Assembly (NCBI GenBank): GCA_009912235.1
Contig: WNDS01000002.1
Span: forward strand, 496,001 to 560,000
DNA: 64,000 nucleotides
Reading direction: 5' to 3'
DNA from: Stenotrophomonas maltophilia
Lineage (GTDB): Bacteria > Pseudomonadota > Gammaproteobacteria > Xanthomonadales > Xanthomonadaceae
The notes beneath the pieces were generated by a model. The model saw only the letters and a list, made by a program, of their open reading frames with translations. It had not been told where the DNA came from and did not search any database. Shown piece after piece: positions 1 through 6,681 of this stretch (positions are counted from its first letter, which is position 1; each line of letters starts with the position of its first letter). Made by a program: the position numbers and the translations under genes.

Positions 1-1
1 G

Positions 2-619
2 CTGTACGTCAACACCCGCGACCTGCCCAGCCGCAAGCGCTGGGGCATTCCCGCGCAGTACCTGCACGAAGGCATTCCCGGCCGCCACGTGCAGCTGGGC
101 CTGCAGCAGGAACTGGACAAGCTGCCGCGCTTCCGCCGCCAGGGCGGCGACCTGGCCTTCATCGAAGGCTGGGGCCTGTACGCCGAAACCCTGGGCGACG
201 AACTGGGCGTCTACACCGATCCCTACGACCGCATCGGCTACCTGTACTCGCGCCTGCTGCGCGCCGCGCGCGTGGTGGCCGACACCGGCCTGCACGCCCA
301 GGGCTGGAGCAAGCAGCAGGCCGTGGCCTACCTGCAGAAATCGGCCGAACTGGGCAGCGATGACGCCACCGCCGAAGTCGAACGGATGATGGCCCAGCCC
401 GGCCAGGCCTTGTCCAACGTGCTTGGCCTGCTGGCCATCACCCGCCTGCGCGACCGCGCCAAGGCGGTCCAGGGTGCCGCGTTCGACGAACGCCGCTTCC
501 ATGCCGAACTGCTGAAGGACGGCTCGATGCCGCTGGACGTGCTGCAGCACAAGATGGAACGCTGGCTGGCACAGCCCGCCGCACCGGCGGCGCCGGCCAC
601 CCCGGCGGCAACGCCGTGA
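2..619 (+). CDS. DUF885 family protein, C-terminal part (5' end outside window)
   Basis: The reading frame is open from the first base, so the N-terminus lies upstream of the window. The visible ~205 residues match the C-terminal half of DUF885 proteins, a family of putative periplasmic or secreted zinc metallopeptidases. The family signature HExxPGxH is visible near residue 22 (HEGIPGRHVQ); family members usually have two His after PG, and here the first is Arg. The later block FIEGWGLYAE is also typical. The C-terminus ends in an Ala/Pro-rich tail. The stop overlaps the next start in a GTGA, so the two genes are probably translationally coupled. Substrate is unknown. Confidence 0.8.
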   Translation: MYVNTRDLPSRKRWGIPAQYLHEGIPGRHVQLGLQQELDKLPRFRRQGGDLAFIEGWGLYAETLGDELGVYTDPYDRIGYLYSRLLRAARVVADTGLHAQGWSKQQAVAYLQKSAELGSDDATAEVERMMAQPGQALSNVLGLLAITRLRDRAKAVQGAAFDERRFHAELLKDGSMPLDVLQHKMERWLAQPAAPAAPATPAATP

Positions 620-1020
620 GCGGGCCCGACGCGGCCCTGCTGGGCATCCACCATGCCGCGTTGATCTGCAGCGACTACGCGCGCTCCAAAGCGTTCTACG
701 TGGGCGTGCTCGGCCTGCGCGTGCTGGCGGAAAACCACCGCCCCGCACGCGATTCCTGGAAGCTGGACCTGGCCCTGCCCGACGGCGGCCAGCTGGAACT
801 ATTCTCCTTCCCCTCGCCCCCGCCGCGGCCCAGCCGCCCGGAGGCACAGGGCCTGCGCCACCTGGCCTTCCGGGTGGCAGCGCTGGAGCCGTTCATCGCC
901 CACCTCGCCGCCCATGGCGTGGCCTGCGAACCGATCCGCGTGGACGAATACACCGGCCGCCGCTTCACCTTCTTCGCCGACCCCGACGACCTGCCGCTGG
1001 AGCTGTACGAAACCGGTTGA
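616..1020 (+). CDS. VOC family protein (glyoxalase/bleomycin-resistance fold, GloA2-like)
   Basis: 134 residues, a typical single-subunit vicinal-oxygen-chelate protein. The motif IHHAALICSDYARSKAFY at the N-terminus and HLAFRV near residue 75 supply the usual metal-binding His positions, and LELYE near the C-terminus supplies the last Glu ligand. It starts with GTG inside the stop of the preceding gene (GTGA overlap), so it belongs to that transcription unit. It resembles the SMU1112c/YaeR-type glyoxalase I homologues; the actual substrate cannot be read from sequence. Confidence 0.85.
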   Translation: MSGPDAALLGIHHAALICSDYARSKAFYVGVLGLRVLAENHRPARDSWKLDLALPDGGQLELFSFPSPPPRPSRPEAQGLRHLAFRVAALEPFIAHLAAHGVACEPIRVDEYTGRRFTFFADPDDLPLELYETG

Positions 1021-1035
1021 GGCAGGCGTTTCGGG

Positions 1036-1156
1036 TTTTCATCCATGATGCCGTGGATTCATAGAAGCCCGCTCCGTCAGGCGTTCATCCACGCATGGCG
1101 TGGATCTACAAAAGCCTTCCCCGTCAGGCGTTTGTCGACGCATGGCGTGGACCCAC
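1036..1156. repeat. Tandem SMAG-type palindromes, three ~47-bp units
   Basis: Three consecutive units begin about 1036, 1084 and 1131. The middle one holds the best palindrome at 1087-1109 (ATCCACGCATGGCGTGGAT followed by CTAC; on the minus strand it is headed by GTAG). Units 1 and 2 end in a shared CCGTCAGGCG. Copies 1 and 3 are diverged. GTAG-headed short palindromes are the known SMAG family of S. maltophilia. Confidence 0.75.
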
Positions 1157-1178
1157 ACAGCCCCGGACAACGGTCGGA

Positions 1179-1280
1179 GGCGGGGTGGGTCCGGTGGCAG
1201 GGGCGTGAGCGCCATGGATGGCGCGACCGAGGCTACAGGGACGTACTTGCGCCGTCCCCTGCCACCGGACCCGCCCCGCC
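1179..1280. repeat. Y-shaped palindromic element, copy A
   Basis: Outer arms 1179-1203 and 1256-1280 are complementary over 25 positions with one T.G wobble. Inside lie GCGCCATGGATGGCGC (about 1209-1224) and a diverged form of the second conserved hairpin. Seven more copies occur in this window; here the conserved core is on the opposite strand to copies B, C, D and F. Confidence 0.85.
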
Positions 1281-1451
1281 ATGCCCGGGAACCCTGCTGT
1301 TGCCTTTGCTTCGGCCGTTGCGGTTGCCGTGGCTTGAAGCAGGTGACGGGCGCAGCCCGGCCGCCCCCCCCTTCCCCATACCCCGCCGAATGGGTATACA
1401 GTCGGGCTGTGCCGGGTTGCCCGGCCCCATCGAACACCCTGGGAGGGGACC

Positions 1452-1901
1452 ATGCGCAAGACCTTCAAGACCCTGCTGCTGGCGCTGCCGCTGTGCCTGG
1501 CCGCCCTGTCGGCACAGGCCGCCGACGGCGCCGCCGGCCGCTGGAAGACCATCGACGACAAGACCGGCAAGGTGAAGTCCATCGTCGAGATCAGCCAGGC
1601 CGCCAACGGCACCCTGTCCGGCAAGGTGGTCGAGATCCTGCATTCGGACAAGGGCCCCAACCCGGTCTGCGACGGCTGCGATGGCGCCAACAAGAACAAG
1701 CCGGTGAAGGGCATGGCCATCCTGTGGAACCTGTCCCAGGACAAGGGCAGCACCAGCAAGTGGTCCGGCGGCACCATCCTCGACCCGGGCAACGGCAAGA
1801 CCTACAAGTCCAAGCTGGAACTGCAGCCCGGAGGCGGCAAGCTGGACGTGGCCGGCTGCATCGCCTTCATCTGCCGCTCGCAGACCTGGGTGCGCGAATA
1901 A
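1452..1901 (+). CDS. DUF2147 domain-containing secreted protein
   Basis: 149 residues with a clear signal peptide (basic MRKTFK, hydrophobic core, cleavage after AQA near residue 24). The mature part carries the DUF2147 pattern: GRWKTIDDKTGK at its start, a CDGCDG pair of cysteines mid-way and a C-terminal GCIAFICRSQTW. The family is a periplasmic beta-barrel-like protein of unknown function common in proteobacteria. A strong ribosome-binding site (GGGAGGGG) precedes the ATG. It stands alone between a repeat region and metG. Confidence 0.85.
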   Translation: MRKTFKTLLLALPLCLAALSAQAADGAAGRWKTIDDKTGKVKSIVEISQAANGTLSGKVVEILHSDKGPNPVCDGCDGANKNKPVKGMAILWNLSQDKGSTSKWSGGTILDPGNGKTYKSKLELQPGGGKLDVAGCIAFICRSQTWVRE

Positions 1902-1926
1902 CCCGCGCCCCGCCTGCAGCGCCCTG

Positions 1927-1950
1927 GTGACCCGGCTCCGGCCGGGTCAC
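1927..1950 (+). terminator. Hairpin after the DUF2147 gene
   Basis: GTGACCCGG and CCGGGTCAC form a perfect 9-bp stem with a 6-base loop shortly after the stop codon. There is no clear T-run, so terminator function is inferred from position. It partly overlaps the expected -35 region of metG. Confidence 0.5.
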
Positions 1951-1963
1951 TGCGTTGCGGCCG

Positions 1964-1972
1964 TGCGATAAT
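1964..1972 (+). promoter_or_regulatory. Extended -10 promoter for metG
   Basis: TGCGATAAT fits an extended -10 box (TGn followed by a near-consensus hexamer). The -35 region is weak. Predicted transcription start near 1979 gives a leader of under 20 bases. Confidence 0.45.
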
Positions 1973-1995
1973 CCCTGGTTCCCCCGGCTGAACCC

Positions 1996-4443
1996 GTGAC
2001 CATGACCCGTACCGCGCTCGTCACCACCGCCCTGCCCTACGCCAATGGCCTGCTGCACCTGGGCCACCTGGTCGGCTACATCCAGGCTGACATCTGGGTG
2101 CGCGCGCGTCGAATGAGCGGCGGCAAGGCCTGGTTCGTGTGCGCCGACGACACCCACGGCACGCCGATCATGCTGGCGGCCGAGAAGGCCGGGGTCCCCC
2201 CGGAAACCTTCATCGCCAGCATCCAGGCCAGCCACGAGCGCGATTTCGCCGCGTTCGGCGTGGCCTTCGATCACTACGATTCGACCAACTCGGCGGCCAA
2301 CAAGGCGCTGACCGAACAGTTCTACCTGAAGCTGGAAGCGGCCGGCCACATCAGCCGCCGCTCGGTGGCACAGTTCTACGACCCGGCCAAGGGCATGTTC
2401 CTGCCCGACCGCTACGTCAAGGGCATCTGCCCGAACTGCGGGAGCCCCGACCAGTACGGTGACAACTGCGAAGTCTGCGGCGCCACCTACGCACCGACCG
2501 ACCTGAAGGAACCGCGTTCGGTCATTTCCGGTGCCACGCCGGAAATGCGCGACTCGGAACACTTCTTCTTCGAGGTCGGCCACTTCGACGGCTTCCTGCG
2601 CGAATGGCTGGCCGGCGATGTCGCGCTGCCGGGCGTGAAGGCCAAGCTGGGCGAGTGGCTCAATGCCGAAGGCGGCCTGCGCGCATGGGACATCTCGCGC
2701 GATGCGCCATATTTCGGCTTCGAGATTCCCGGCCAGCCGGGCAAGTATTTCTACGTCTGGCTGGATGCGCCGATCGGGTACCTGTCCAGCTTCCAGATGC
2801 TGTGCCAGCGCACCGGCGAAGATTTCGAAGCGCACCTGCGCGCCGGCACCAGCACCGAACTGCACCACTTCATCGGCAAGGACATCGTCAACTTCCACGG
2901 CCTGTTCTGGCCGGCGGTGCTGCACGGCAGCGGCCACCGCGCGCCGACCCGCCTGCACGTCAACGGCTACCTGACCGTGGACGGCGCCAAGATGAGCAAG
3001 TCGCGCGGCACCTTCGTGATGGCCCGCACCTTCCTCGATGCCGGGCTGGAGCCGGAGGCGCTGCGCTACTACTACGCGGCCAAGTCCGGCGGCGGCGTGG
3101 ACGATCTGGACCTGAACCTGGGCGACTTCATCGCCCGCGTCAACGCCGACCTGGTCAACAAGTTCGTCAACCTGGCCAGCCGCTGCGCCGGCTTCATCAG
3201 CAAGCGCTTCGACGGCCAGCTGGCCGCGCAGCTGCCTGATGCGGCGCAGTACCAGCGCTTCGTCGAAGGCCTGGCGCCGATCCGTGAAGCGTACGAGCGC
3301 AACGACCCGGCCGCGGCGATCCGCCTGACCATGGCGCTGGCCGACGAAGCCAACCGCTACATCGATGACGTCAAGCCGTGGGTTGTATCCAGTGCCGTTG
3401 AGTCTCAACTCGTCGAAGAGCTTCTAGCCTCCCATTTTGAAGGTGATGGCTGGACGGTTACCTACCCCGCAGCAAATAGCCACGACTACGACTTGCTCAT
3501 CACCAAGCATGATGCAAAGACTGCAGTCGAATACAAGCATCGCAAGGCTTCCGTCGCTGATGCTAAGAAGCTTCTCGCATCGCTGGATTACGGCCTTTTC
3601 CATAAGGCAATGCTTATCGTGAACTCTCCGGTAAGCACGAGCGTCGAACTTGAGGAGCTTCTGGCGGAGAACAGCAATCTGAAAATCATTTATAGGCCCG
3701 ATATTGAGCGCATTCTCGGCCCTGACTTTGATAAGCCTCATGCAGATCGGTCAATTTCCGAAAAGGAAGCCGAACTCCAAGCCACGTGTACTCAGGGCCT
3801 GAACCTGTTCCGCGTGCTGGTGACTGCGCTGAAGCCGGTGCTGCCGGCCACCGCTGCGCAGGCCGAAGCCTTCCTGGCCGCGCCGGTGAACGACTGGACC
3901 GACCTGGTGCAGCCACTGCTGGGCCACCGCATCACTGAATACACCCCGCTGTTCACCCGTATCGACCCGAAGAAGATTGACGCCATGATCGACGCCTCCA
4001 AGGACACCCTGCAGCCGGCCGCCGCTGCCGCCCCCGCCGCCAAGACCGAAGCCGTGAAGCCGGCTGCCCCGGCCCCGGCCAAGGACGAAGCGAAGAGCGC
4101 CGACGCACCGGCCACCATCGGCATCGACGATTTCGCCAAGCTCGACCTGCGCATCGGCAAGGTGCTGGTGTGCGAGTTCGTGGAAGGCTCGGACAAGCTG
4201 CTGCGCTTCGAACTGGATGCCGGCGACCTGGGCAAGCGCCAGATCTTCTCCGGCATCCGCGGCAGCTACGCCGAACCGGAAAAGCTGGTGGGCCGCAGCG
4301 TGGTGTTCATCGCCAACCTGGCCCCGCGCAAGATGCGCTTCGGCCTGAGCGAAGGCATGATCCTGTCGGCCGGTTTCGACGGCGGCGCGCTGGCGCTGCT
4401 GGACGCCGACAGCGGCGCGCAGCCTGGCATGCCGGTGCGCTGA
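1996..4443 (+). CDS. metG: Methionine--tRNA ligase with in-frame nuclease-like insertion
   Basis: Charges tRNA-Met and initiator tRNA with methionine in the cytoplasm. 815 residues, versus about 690 expected for this dimeric class. Order: Rossmann catalytic domain with HLGH at 21-24, zinc knuckle cysteines C145, C148, C158 and C161, KMSKS at 332-336, alpha-helical anticodon-binding domain, an Ala/Pro-rich linker at about 670-705, and the C-terminal tRNA-binding (Trbp111-like) domain from about 709. The extra length comes from about 129 residues inserted after KPWVV (460-464), where homologues continue with a ~10-residue loop to LQ-x-x-C. Here native sequence resumes at ELQATCTQGLNLF (593 on). 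The frame is intact throughout, so a full-length fusion should be made. GTG at 1996 or ATG at 2002 could be the start. Confidence 0.93.
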   Translation: MTMTRTALVTTALPYANGLLHLGHLVGYIQADIWVRARRMSGGKAWFVCADDTHGTPIMLAAEKAGVPPETFIASIQASHERDFAAFGVAFDHYDSTNSAANKALTEQFYLKLEAAGHISRRSVAQFYDPAKGMFLPDRYVKGICPNCGSPDQYGDNCEVCGATYAPTDLKEPRSVISGATPEMRDSEHFFFEVGHFDGFLREWLAGDVALPGVKAKLGEWLNAEGGLRAWDISRDAPYFGFEIPGQPGKYFYVWLDAPIGYLSSFQMLCQRTGEDFEAHLRAGTSTELHHFIGKDIVNFHGLFWPAVLHGSGHRAPTRLHVNGYLTVDGAKMSKSRGTFVMARTFLDAGLEPEALRYYYAAKSGGGVDDLDLNLGDFIARVNADLVNKFVNLASRCAGFISKRFDGQLAAQLPDAAQYQRFVEGLAPIREAYERNDPAAAIRLTMALADEANRYIDDVKPWVVSSAVESQLVEELLASHFEGDGWTVTYPAANSHDYDLLITKHDAKTAVEYKHRKASVADAKKLLASLDYGLFHKAMLIVNSPVSTSVELEELLAENSNLKIIYRPDIERILGPDFDKPHADRSISEKEAELQATCTQGLNLFRVLVTALKPVLPATAAQAEAFLAAPVNDWTDLVQPLLGHRITEYTPLFTRIDPKKIDAMIDASKDTLQPAAAAAPAAKTEAVKPAAPAPAKDEAKSADAPATIGIDDFAKLDLRIGKVLVCEFVEGSDKLLRFELDAGDLGKRQIFSGIRGSYAEPEKLVGRSVVFIANLAPRKMRFGLSEGMILSAGFDGGALALLDADSGAQPGMPVR
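3385..3771 (+). other. In-frame PD-(D/E)xK nuclease-fold insertion within metG
   Basis: Rows 3421-3780 count to 50 percent GC, against about 70-75 percent in adjacent metG rows, and use codons rare in the neighbours (CTT, TCT, GAT, AAA, TTT). The encoded ~129 residues look like a restriction-endonuclease fold: an N-terminal helix with E469, a strand W486-P491, strand DYDLLI with D499, then AVEYKHRK with E512 and K514 (D-x12-E-x-K), a helix 521-535, strand KAMLIVNSP, and a last strand/helix LKIIYRPDIERIL. This is the Mrr/NERD-like topology. There is no N-terminal Cys/Ser splice residue and no C-terminal HN-C/S/T, so it is not an intein. It could be a selfish homing-type insertion or a domain recruited for function; I cannot tell which. 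Confidence 0.8.
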
Positions 4444-4513
4444 TGCCCCCGGGCGCGGCCATCGCCGCGCCCTCCGGCAGCGCAACCCGCGCCGCATGAT
4501 GGGAGACCCCGCG

Positions 4514-5104
4514 ATGGAGCTGGCGCTGTTCGATTTCGATCACACCATCACCACCTGCGATACCTACGGGCGTTTCCTGCGCCGCGTGGCCACGCCCGAG
4601 CAGCTGGCGCGTGCCTGGTGGAAGGTTGGCCCCTGGGTGCTGGCCTACCGGCTGAAACTGATCTCCGCCGAGCGCATCCGTGCCCGCGTCACCCGCCTCA
4701 CCTTCAGCGAACGCCACGCCGATGACATCGCCACGCTGGCCGACGGCTTCGCCCGTGACCTGCTGCCCGAGGTGGTGCGCCCGGAAATGCTGGAGCAGAT
4801 CCGCTGGCACAAGGACCAGCAGCACACGGTGGTGATCGTGTCCGGTTCGCTGGACCTGTACCTGCGGCCGTGGTGCGAAGCGCTGGGCCTGCAGCTGATC
4901 TGCAACCGGCTGGAAAGCGAGGGCAACCGCCTGACCGGCCGCTATGCGGGCGACGACTGCGGGCCGTGCAAGGTCGAGCACATCCGCCGCCAGTTCGATC
5001 TGTCGCGCTACACGCGCATCCACGCCTACGGTGACAGCCGCGAGGACAGGCCGATGCTGGCACTGGCCCACGACCGCTGGTTCCGCGGCAGACCCCTGAC
5101 CTGA
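4514..5104 (+). CDS. HAD-IB family phosphatase (SerB-like)
   Basis: 196 residues. The N-terminal motif LFDFDHTIT contains the DxDxT nucleophile/acid pair of the HAD superfamily; [11 protein letters not shown] supplies motif II Ser, and [11 protein letters not shown] motif IV. The helical cap between residues 15 and 80 and the overall size match HAD-IB enzymes of the phosphoserine phosphatase / PAP-like type that act on small phosphate esters. I chose ATG 4514, which follows GGGAGA, over the earlier in-frame ATG at 4496. It lies 70 bases after metG and 25 bases before rnfB, so the three may be co-transcribed. Confidence 0.85.
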   Translation: MELALFDFDHTITTCDTYGRFLRRVATPEQLARAWWKVGPWVLAYRLKLISAERIRARVTRLTFSERHADDIATLADGFARDLLPEVVRPEMLEQIRWHKDQQHTVVIVSGSLDLYLRPWCEALGLQLICNRLESEGNRLTGRYAGDDCGPCKVEHIRRQFDLSRYTRIHAYGDSREDRPMLALAHDRWFRGRPLT

Positions 5105-5129
5105 TGTCCCCGCGCAGCCTTCGCCACGC

Positions 5130-5543
5130 ATGAGCCTGATTCCGCCCCTGACCGAACGCCTGGACCGCCTGCTGCCGCAGACCCAATGCGGCCAATGCGG
5201 CTACGACGGCTGCCGCCCGTATGCGCAGGCGATGGCACGCGGCGAGGTCGGCGTGGACCGCTGCCCGCCCGGCGGAGATGCCGGTGCACGCGCGCTGGCG
5301 CAGGTGCTGGGCGTGCCGGCGCTGCCGTTTGATCGCACGCGCGGCGAGCACAAGCTTCCACAGGTGGCAGTAATCGTGGAGGCCGACTGCATCGGCTGCA
5401 CCAAGTGCATCCAGGAGTGCCCGGTGGATGCGATCGTGGGCGGTGCCAAGTACATGCACACGGTGATTGCCGATCTGTGCACCGGCTGCGAGCTGTGCAT
5501 TCCGCCGTGCCCGGTGGACTGCATCGATCTGGTGGCGGTGTAG
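5130..5543 (+). CDS. rnfB: RnfB/RsxB-type iron-sulfur protein, short soluble form
   Basis: 137 residues with three Fe-S binding segments: a 4Fe-4S domain (CGQCGYDGC followed by CPPGG) near the N-terminus, then two ferredoxin motifs, [12 protein letters not shown] and [12 protein letters not shown]. This is the cytosolic part of RnfB, the electron-entry subunit of the Rnf/Rsx membrane complex. The hydrophobic N-terminal helix that anchors RnfB in E. coli is absent, and no other rnf gene is in the window, so it may act as a free ferredoxin-like electron carrier. It follows the HAD gene by 25 bases. Confidence 0.85.
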   Translation: MSLIPPLTERLDRLLPQTQCGQCGYDGCRPYAQAMARGEVGVDRCPPGGDAGARALAQVLGVPALPFDRTRGEHKLPQVAVIVEADCIGCTKCIQECPVDAIVGGAKYMHTVIADLCTGCELCIPPCPVDCIDLVAV

Positions 5544-5596
5544 GTTTCGTTGCGACGCGGCGGCGTCGCGCTTCGCTTTTTGAAGCTGGAGCTACG

Positions 5597-5622
5597 GCTA
5601 CGGCAACGGCAACGGCAACAGC
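5597..5622. repeat. GGCAAC hexanucleotide array
   Basis: About four near-identical hexamers (GGCTAC, then GGCAAC three times), just before Y-shaped element B. Similar 6-bp arrays with other units flank most Y elements in the window. Confidence 0.7.
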
Positions 5623-5647
5623 GTCGGCTGTTTTTGTTTCATGGATT

Positions 5648-5752
5648 GGGTGGGTGGGAGGGGGCAAGCGGGACACGCCGTGAACCCATCCCTGGGGCTC
5701 GTAGGCGCCATCCATGGCGCCTGCGGTCCCGCTTGCCCCCTCCCACCCACCC
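5648..5752. repeat. Y-shaped palindromic element, copy B
   Basis: Arms 5648-5674 and 5726-5752 are perfectly complementary over 27 bp. The interior holds ACGCCGTGAACCCATC and the GGCGCCATCCATGGCGCC hairpin. This is the most regular copy. Confidence 0.88.
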
Positions 5753-5803
5753 CCGACAGATCCCATCGGCGGATGGCTTTGCCAAGGCAATGGCCAAAAA
5801 CAA

Positions 5804-5836
5804 AGCCAGTGCCAATGCCAATGCCAATGCCAAAGC
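5804..5836. repeat. CCAATG hexanucleotide array
   Basis: About five tandem hexamers of the form GCCAAT, between Y elements B and C. The unit differs from the array at 5597. Confidence 0.7.
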
Positions 5837-5874
5837 AGGATCAAAGGCGGGTTCGGGGGATTGATTGGGTTCTG

Positions 5875-5919
5875 GAACAGGAAAGGCACGCGGGCTTCGC
5901 TCGCGTGCCTTTCCTGTTC
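5875..5919. repeat. Perfect 18-bp stem hairpin
   Basis: GAACAGGAAAGGCACGCG at 5875-5892 and its exact complement at 5902-5919 enclose a 9-base loop, GGCTTCGCT. There is no T-run and no adjacent gene end, so it is not an obvious terminator. Confidence 0.8.
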
Positions 5920-5998
5920 TGCGTTCAATGATCTGCTTCCAGCCGCTGTGCCCTGCAGCCGTTGACTGCATGTCCGTCACCGGCCAACTGTCGAGGCT

Positions 5999-6094
5999 GG
6001 GGCGATTGCCCTGCCGGGACCGTCCACGACAGGGATGTCGTGGACGGTCCCCCAGCGATGGGTTTACGGCGTGTCCCGGCAGGGCAACCGCCCC
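5999..6094. repeat. Y-shaped palindromic element, copy C (divergent core)
   Basis: Arms 5999-6020 and 6073-6094 match at 21 of 22 positions. The usual GGCGCCAT hairpin is replaced by CGTCCACGAC/GTCGTGGACG at about 6021-6046, but the CAGCGATGGGTTTACGGCGT side is recognisable. Confidence 0.75.
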
Positions 6095-6126
6095 CGCCAC
6101 GCCCGTATACCGCCAGAGCCCGGAAA

Positions 6127-6150
6127 TTGCTGTTGCTGTTGCTGTTGCTG
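6127..6150. repeat. TTGCTG hexanucleotide array
   Basis: Four exact tandem TTGCTG units, directly downstream of the RidA stop codon (which is read from the other strand) and next to Y element C. Confidence 0.75.
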
Positions 6151-6164
6151 GTGATCCCAACCGC

Positions 6165-6512
6165 TTACGGTACGGCCGCGGTCACCACGATCTCGACCTT
6201 CCAGTCCGGGTGCGCAAGCTTGGCCTCGAAGGTGGCACGGGCCGGCGTGGCGCCCTCGACGATCCATTCGTCCCAGGCCTTGTTCATGCCCTCGAAATCG
6301 GCGATGTCGGCTAGGAACACTTCCGCGCGCAGCACGTGCTGGCGGTCGCTGGCCACCAGCGCCAGCAGCTTGTCGATCTCTTCCAGCACCTGCCGGGTCT
6401 GCCCGGTGATGTCCTGGCTGGTGTCTTCCGGAATCTGGCCGGACAGATAGGCGACCTTGTTGTGCACCGTCATTTCAGACATGCGCGGGCCAACATCGAA
6501 ACGCTCCAACAT
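6165..6512 (-). CDS. RidA (YjgF/UK114) family protein
   Basis: 115 residues, the usual size of the trimeric Rid enzymes that hydrolyse reactive enamine/imine intermediates released by PLP enzymes. Typical blocks are AYLSGQIPED near the N-terminus, the DFEGMNKAWDEWI helix and PARATFEAKLAHPDWKVEI near the C-terminus; the Arg in PAR is the substrate-carboxylate-binding residue of the family. The ATG at 6512 is preceded by AGGAG. It is a monocistronic unit with a repeat region downstream and is divergent from mprF. Confidence 0.9.
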   Translation of the reverse strand: MLERFDVGPRMSEMTVHNKVAYLSGQIPEDTSQDITGQTRQVLEEIDKLLALVASDRQHVLRAEVFLADIADFEGMNKAWDEWIVEGATPARATFEAKLAHPDWKVEIVVTAAVP

Positions 6513-6681
6513 GGGCAGTACTCCTGCGGGTGAACAACCTGCATTCTCGCCCAGCGCGCGCCTTGTCTGTGCCCATCGCAGCCACCGGCGCGACGGGCTG
6601 TTCAAATGCCCCGGACAGGCGCACGATGCGCCACGCAGTTTTTGACACCGCCCTCGCCCCCGCTGACGCACCCTTGCGCCG

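Larger units (their letters stand above)
1021..1451. other. Intergenic region made of repeats
   Basis: No gene is supported in these 431 bases. They hold three tandem copies of a ~47-bp unit with an SMAG-like palindrome, one copy of the ~100-bp Y-shaped palindromic element, a degenerate GTTGCN-type hexamer stretch (about 1303-1335) and a GC-rich hairpin with GCTTGAAGCAGGTG (about 1336-1365). The same order (SMAG, Y element, hexamers, GCTTGAAGCAGGTG hairpin) recurs in the large cassette near 19.3-19.85 kb. The ribosome-binding site GGGAGGGG for the next gene lies at the right end. Confidence 0.75.
5544..6164. other. Intergenic repeat region between rnfB and the RidA gene
   Basis: No gene is supported in these 621 bases. 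They contain hexamer arrays at 5597-5622, 5804-5836 and 6127-6150, Y-shaped elements B and C, and an 18-bp perfect hairpin at 5875-5919. Short open frames here are translations of the repeats. Confidence 0.8.

Noticed and set aside
1867..3408. Long open frame of ~513 codons opposite metG
   Set aside because: Reverse-strand shadow, common in 70 percent GC DNA. It reads low-complexity Arg/Ala/Gly/Val with no domain, opposite a certain gene.
3385..3771. Intein within MetRS
   Set aside because: No Cys/Ser at the first insert residue, no HN followed by Cys/Ser/Thr at the end, and too short for a splicing domain plus endonuclease.
3382..3795. Group I or II intron in metG
   Set aside because: The segment is fully open in frame with both flanks and shows the codon structure of protein; no intron core could fit in ~390 bases with a whole ORF.
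5804..5836. CRISPR-like direct repeats
   Set aside because: The unit is six bases with no spacers; a microsatellite array.
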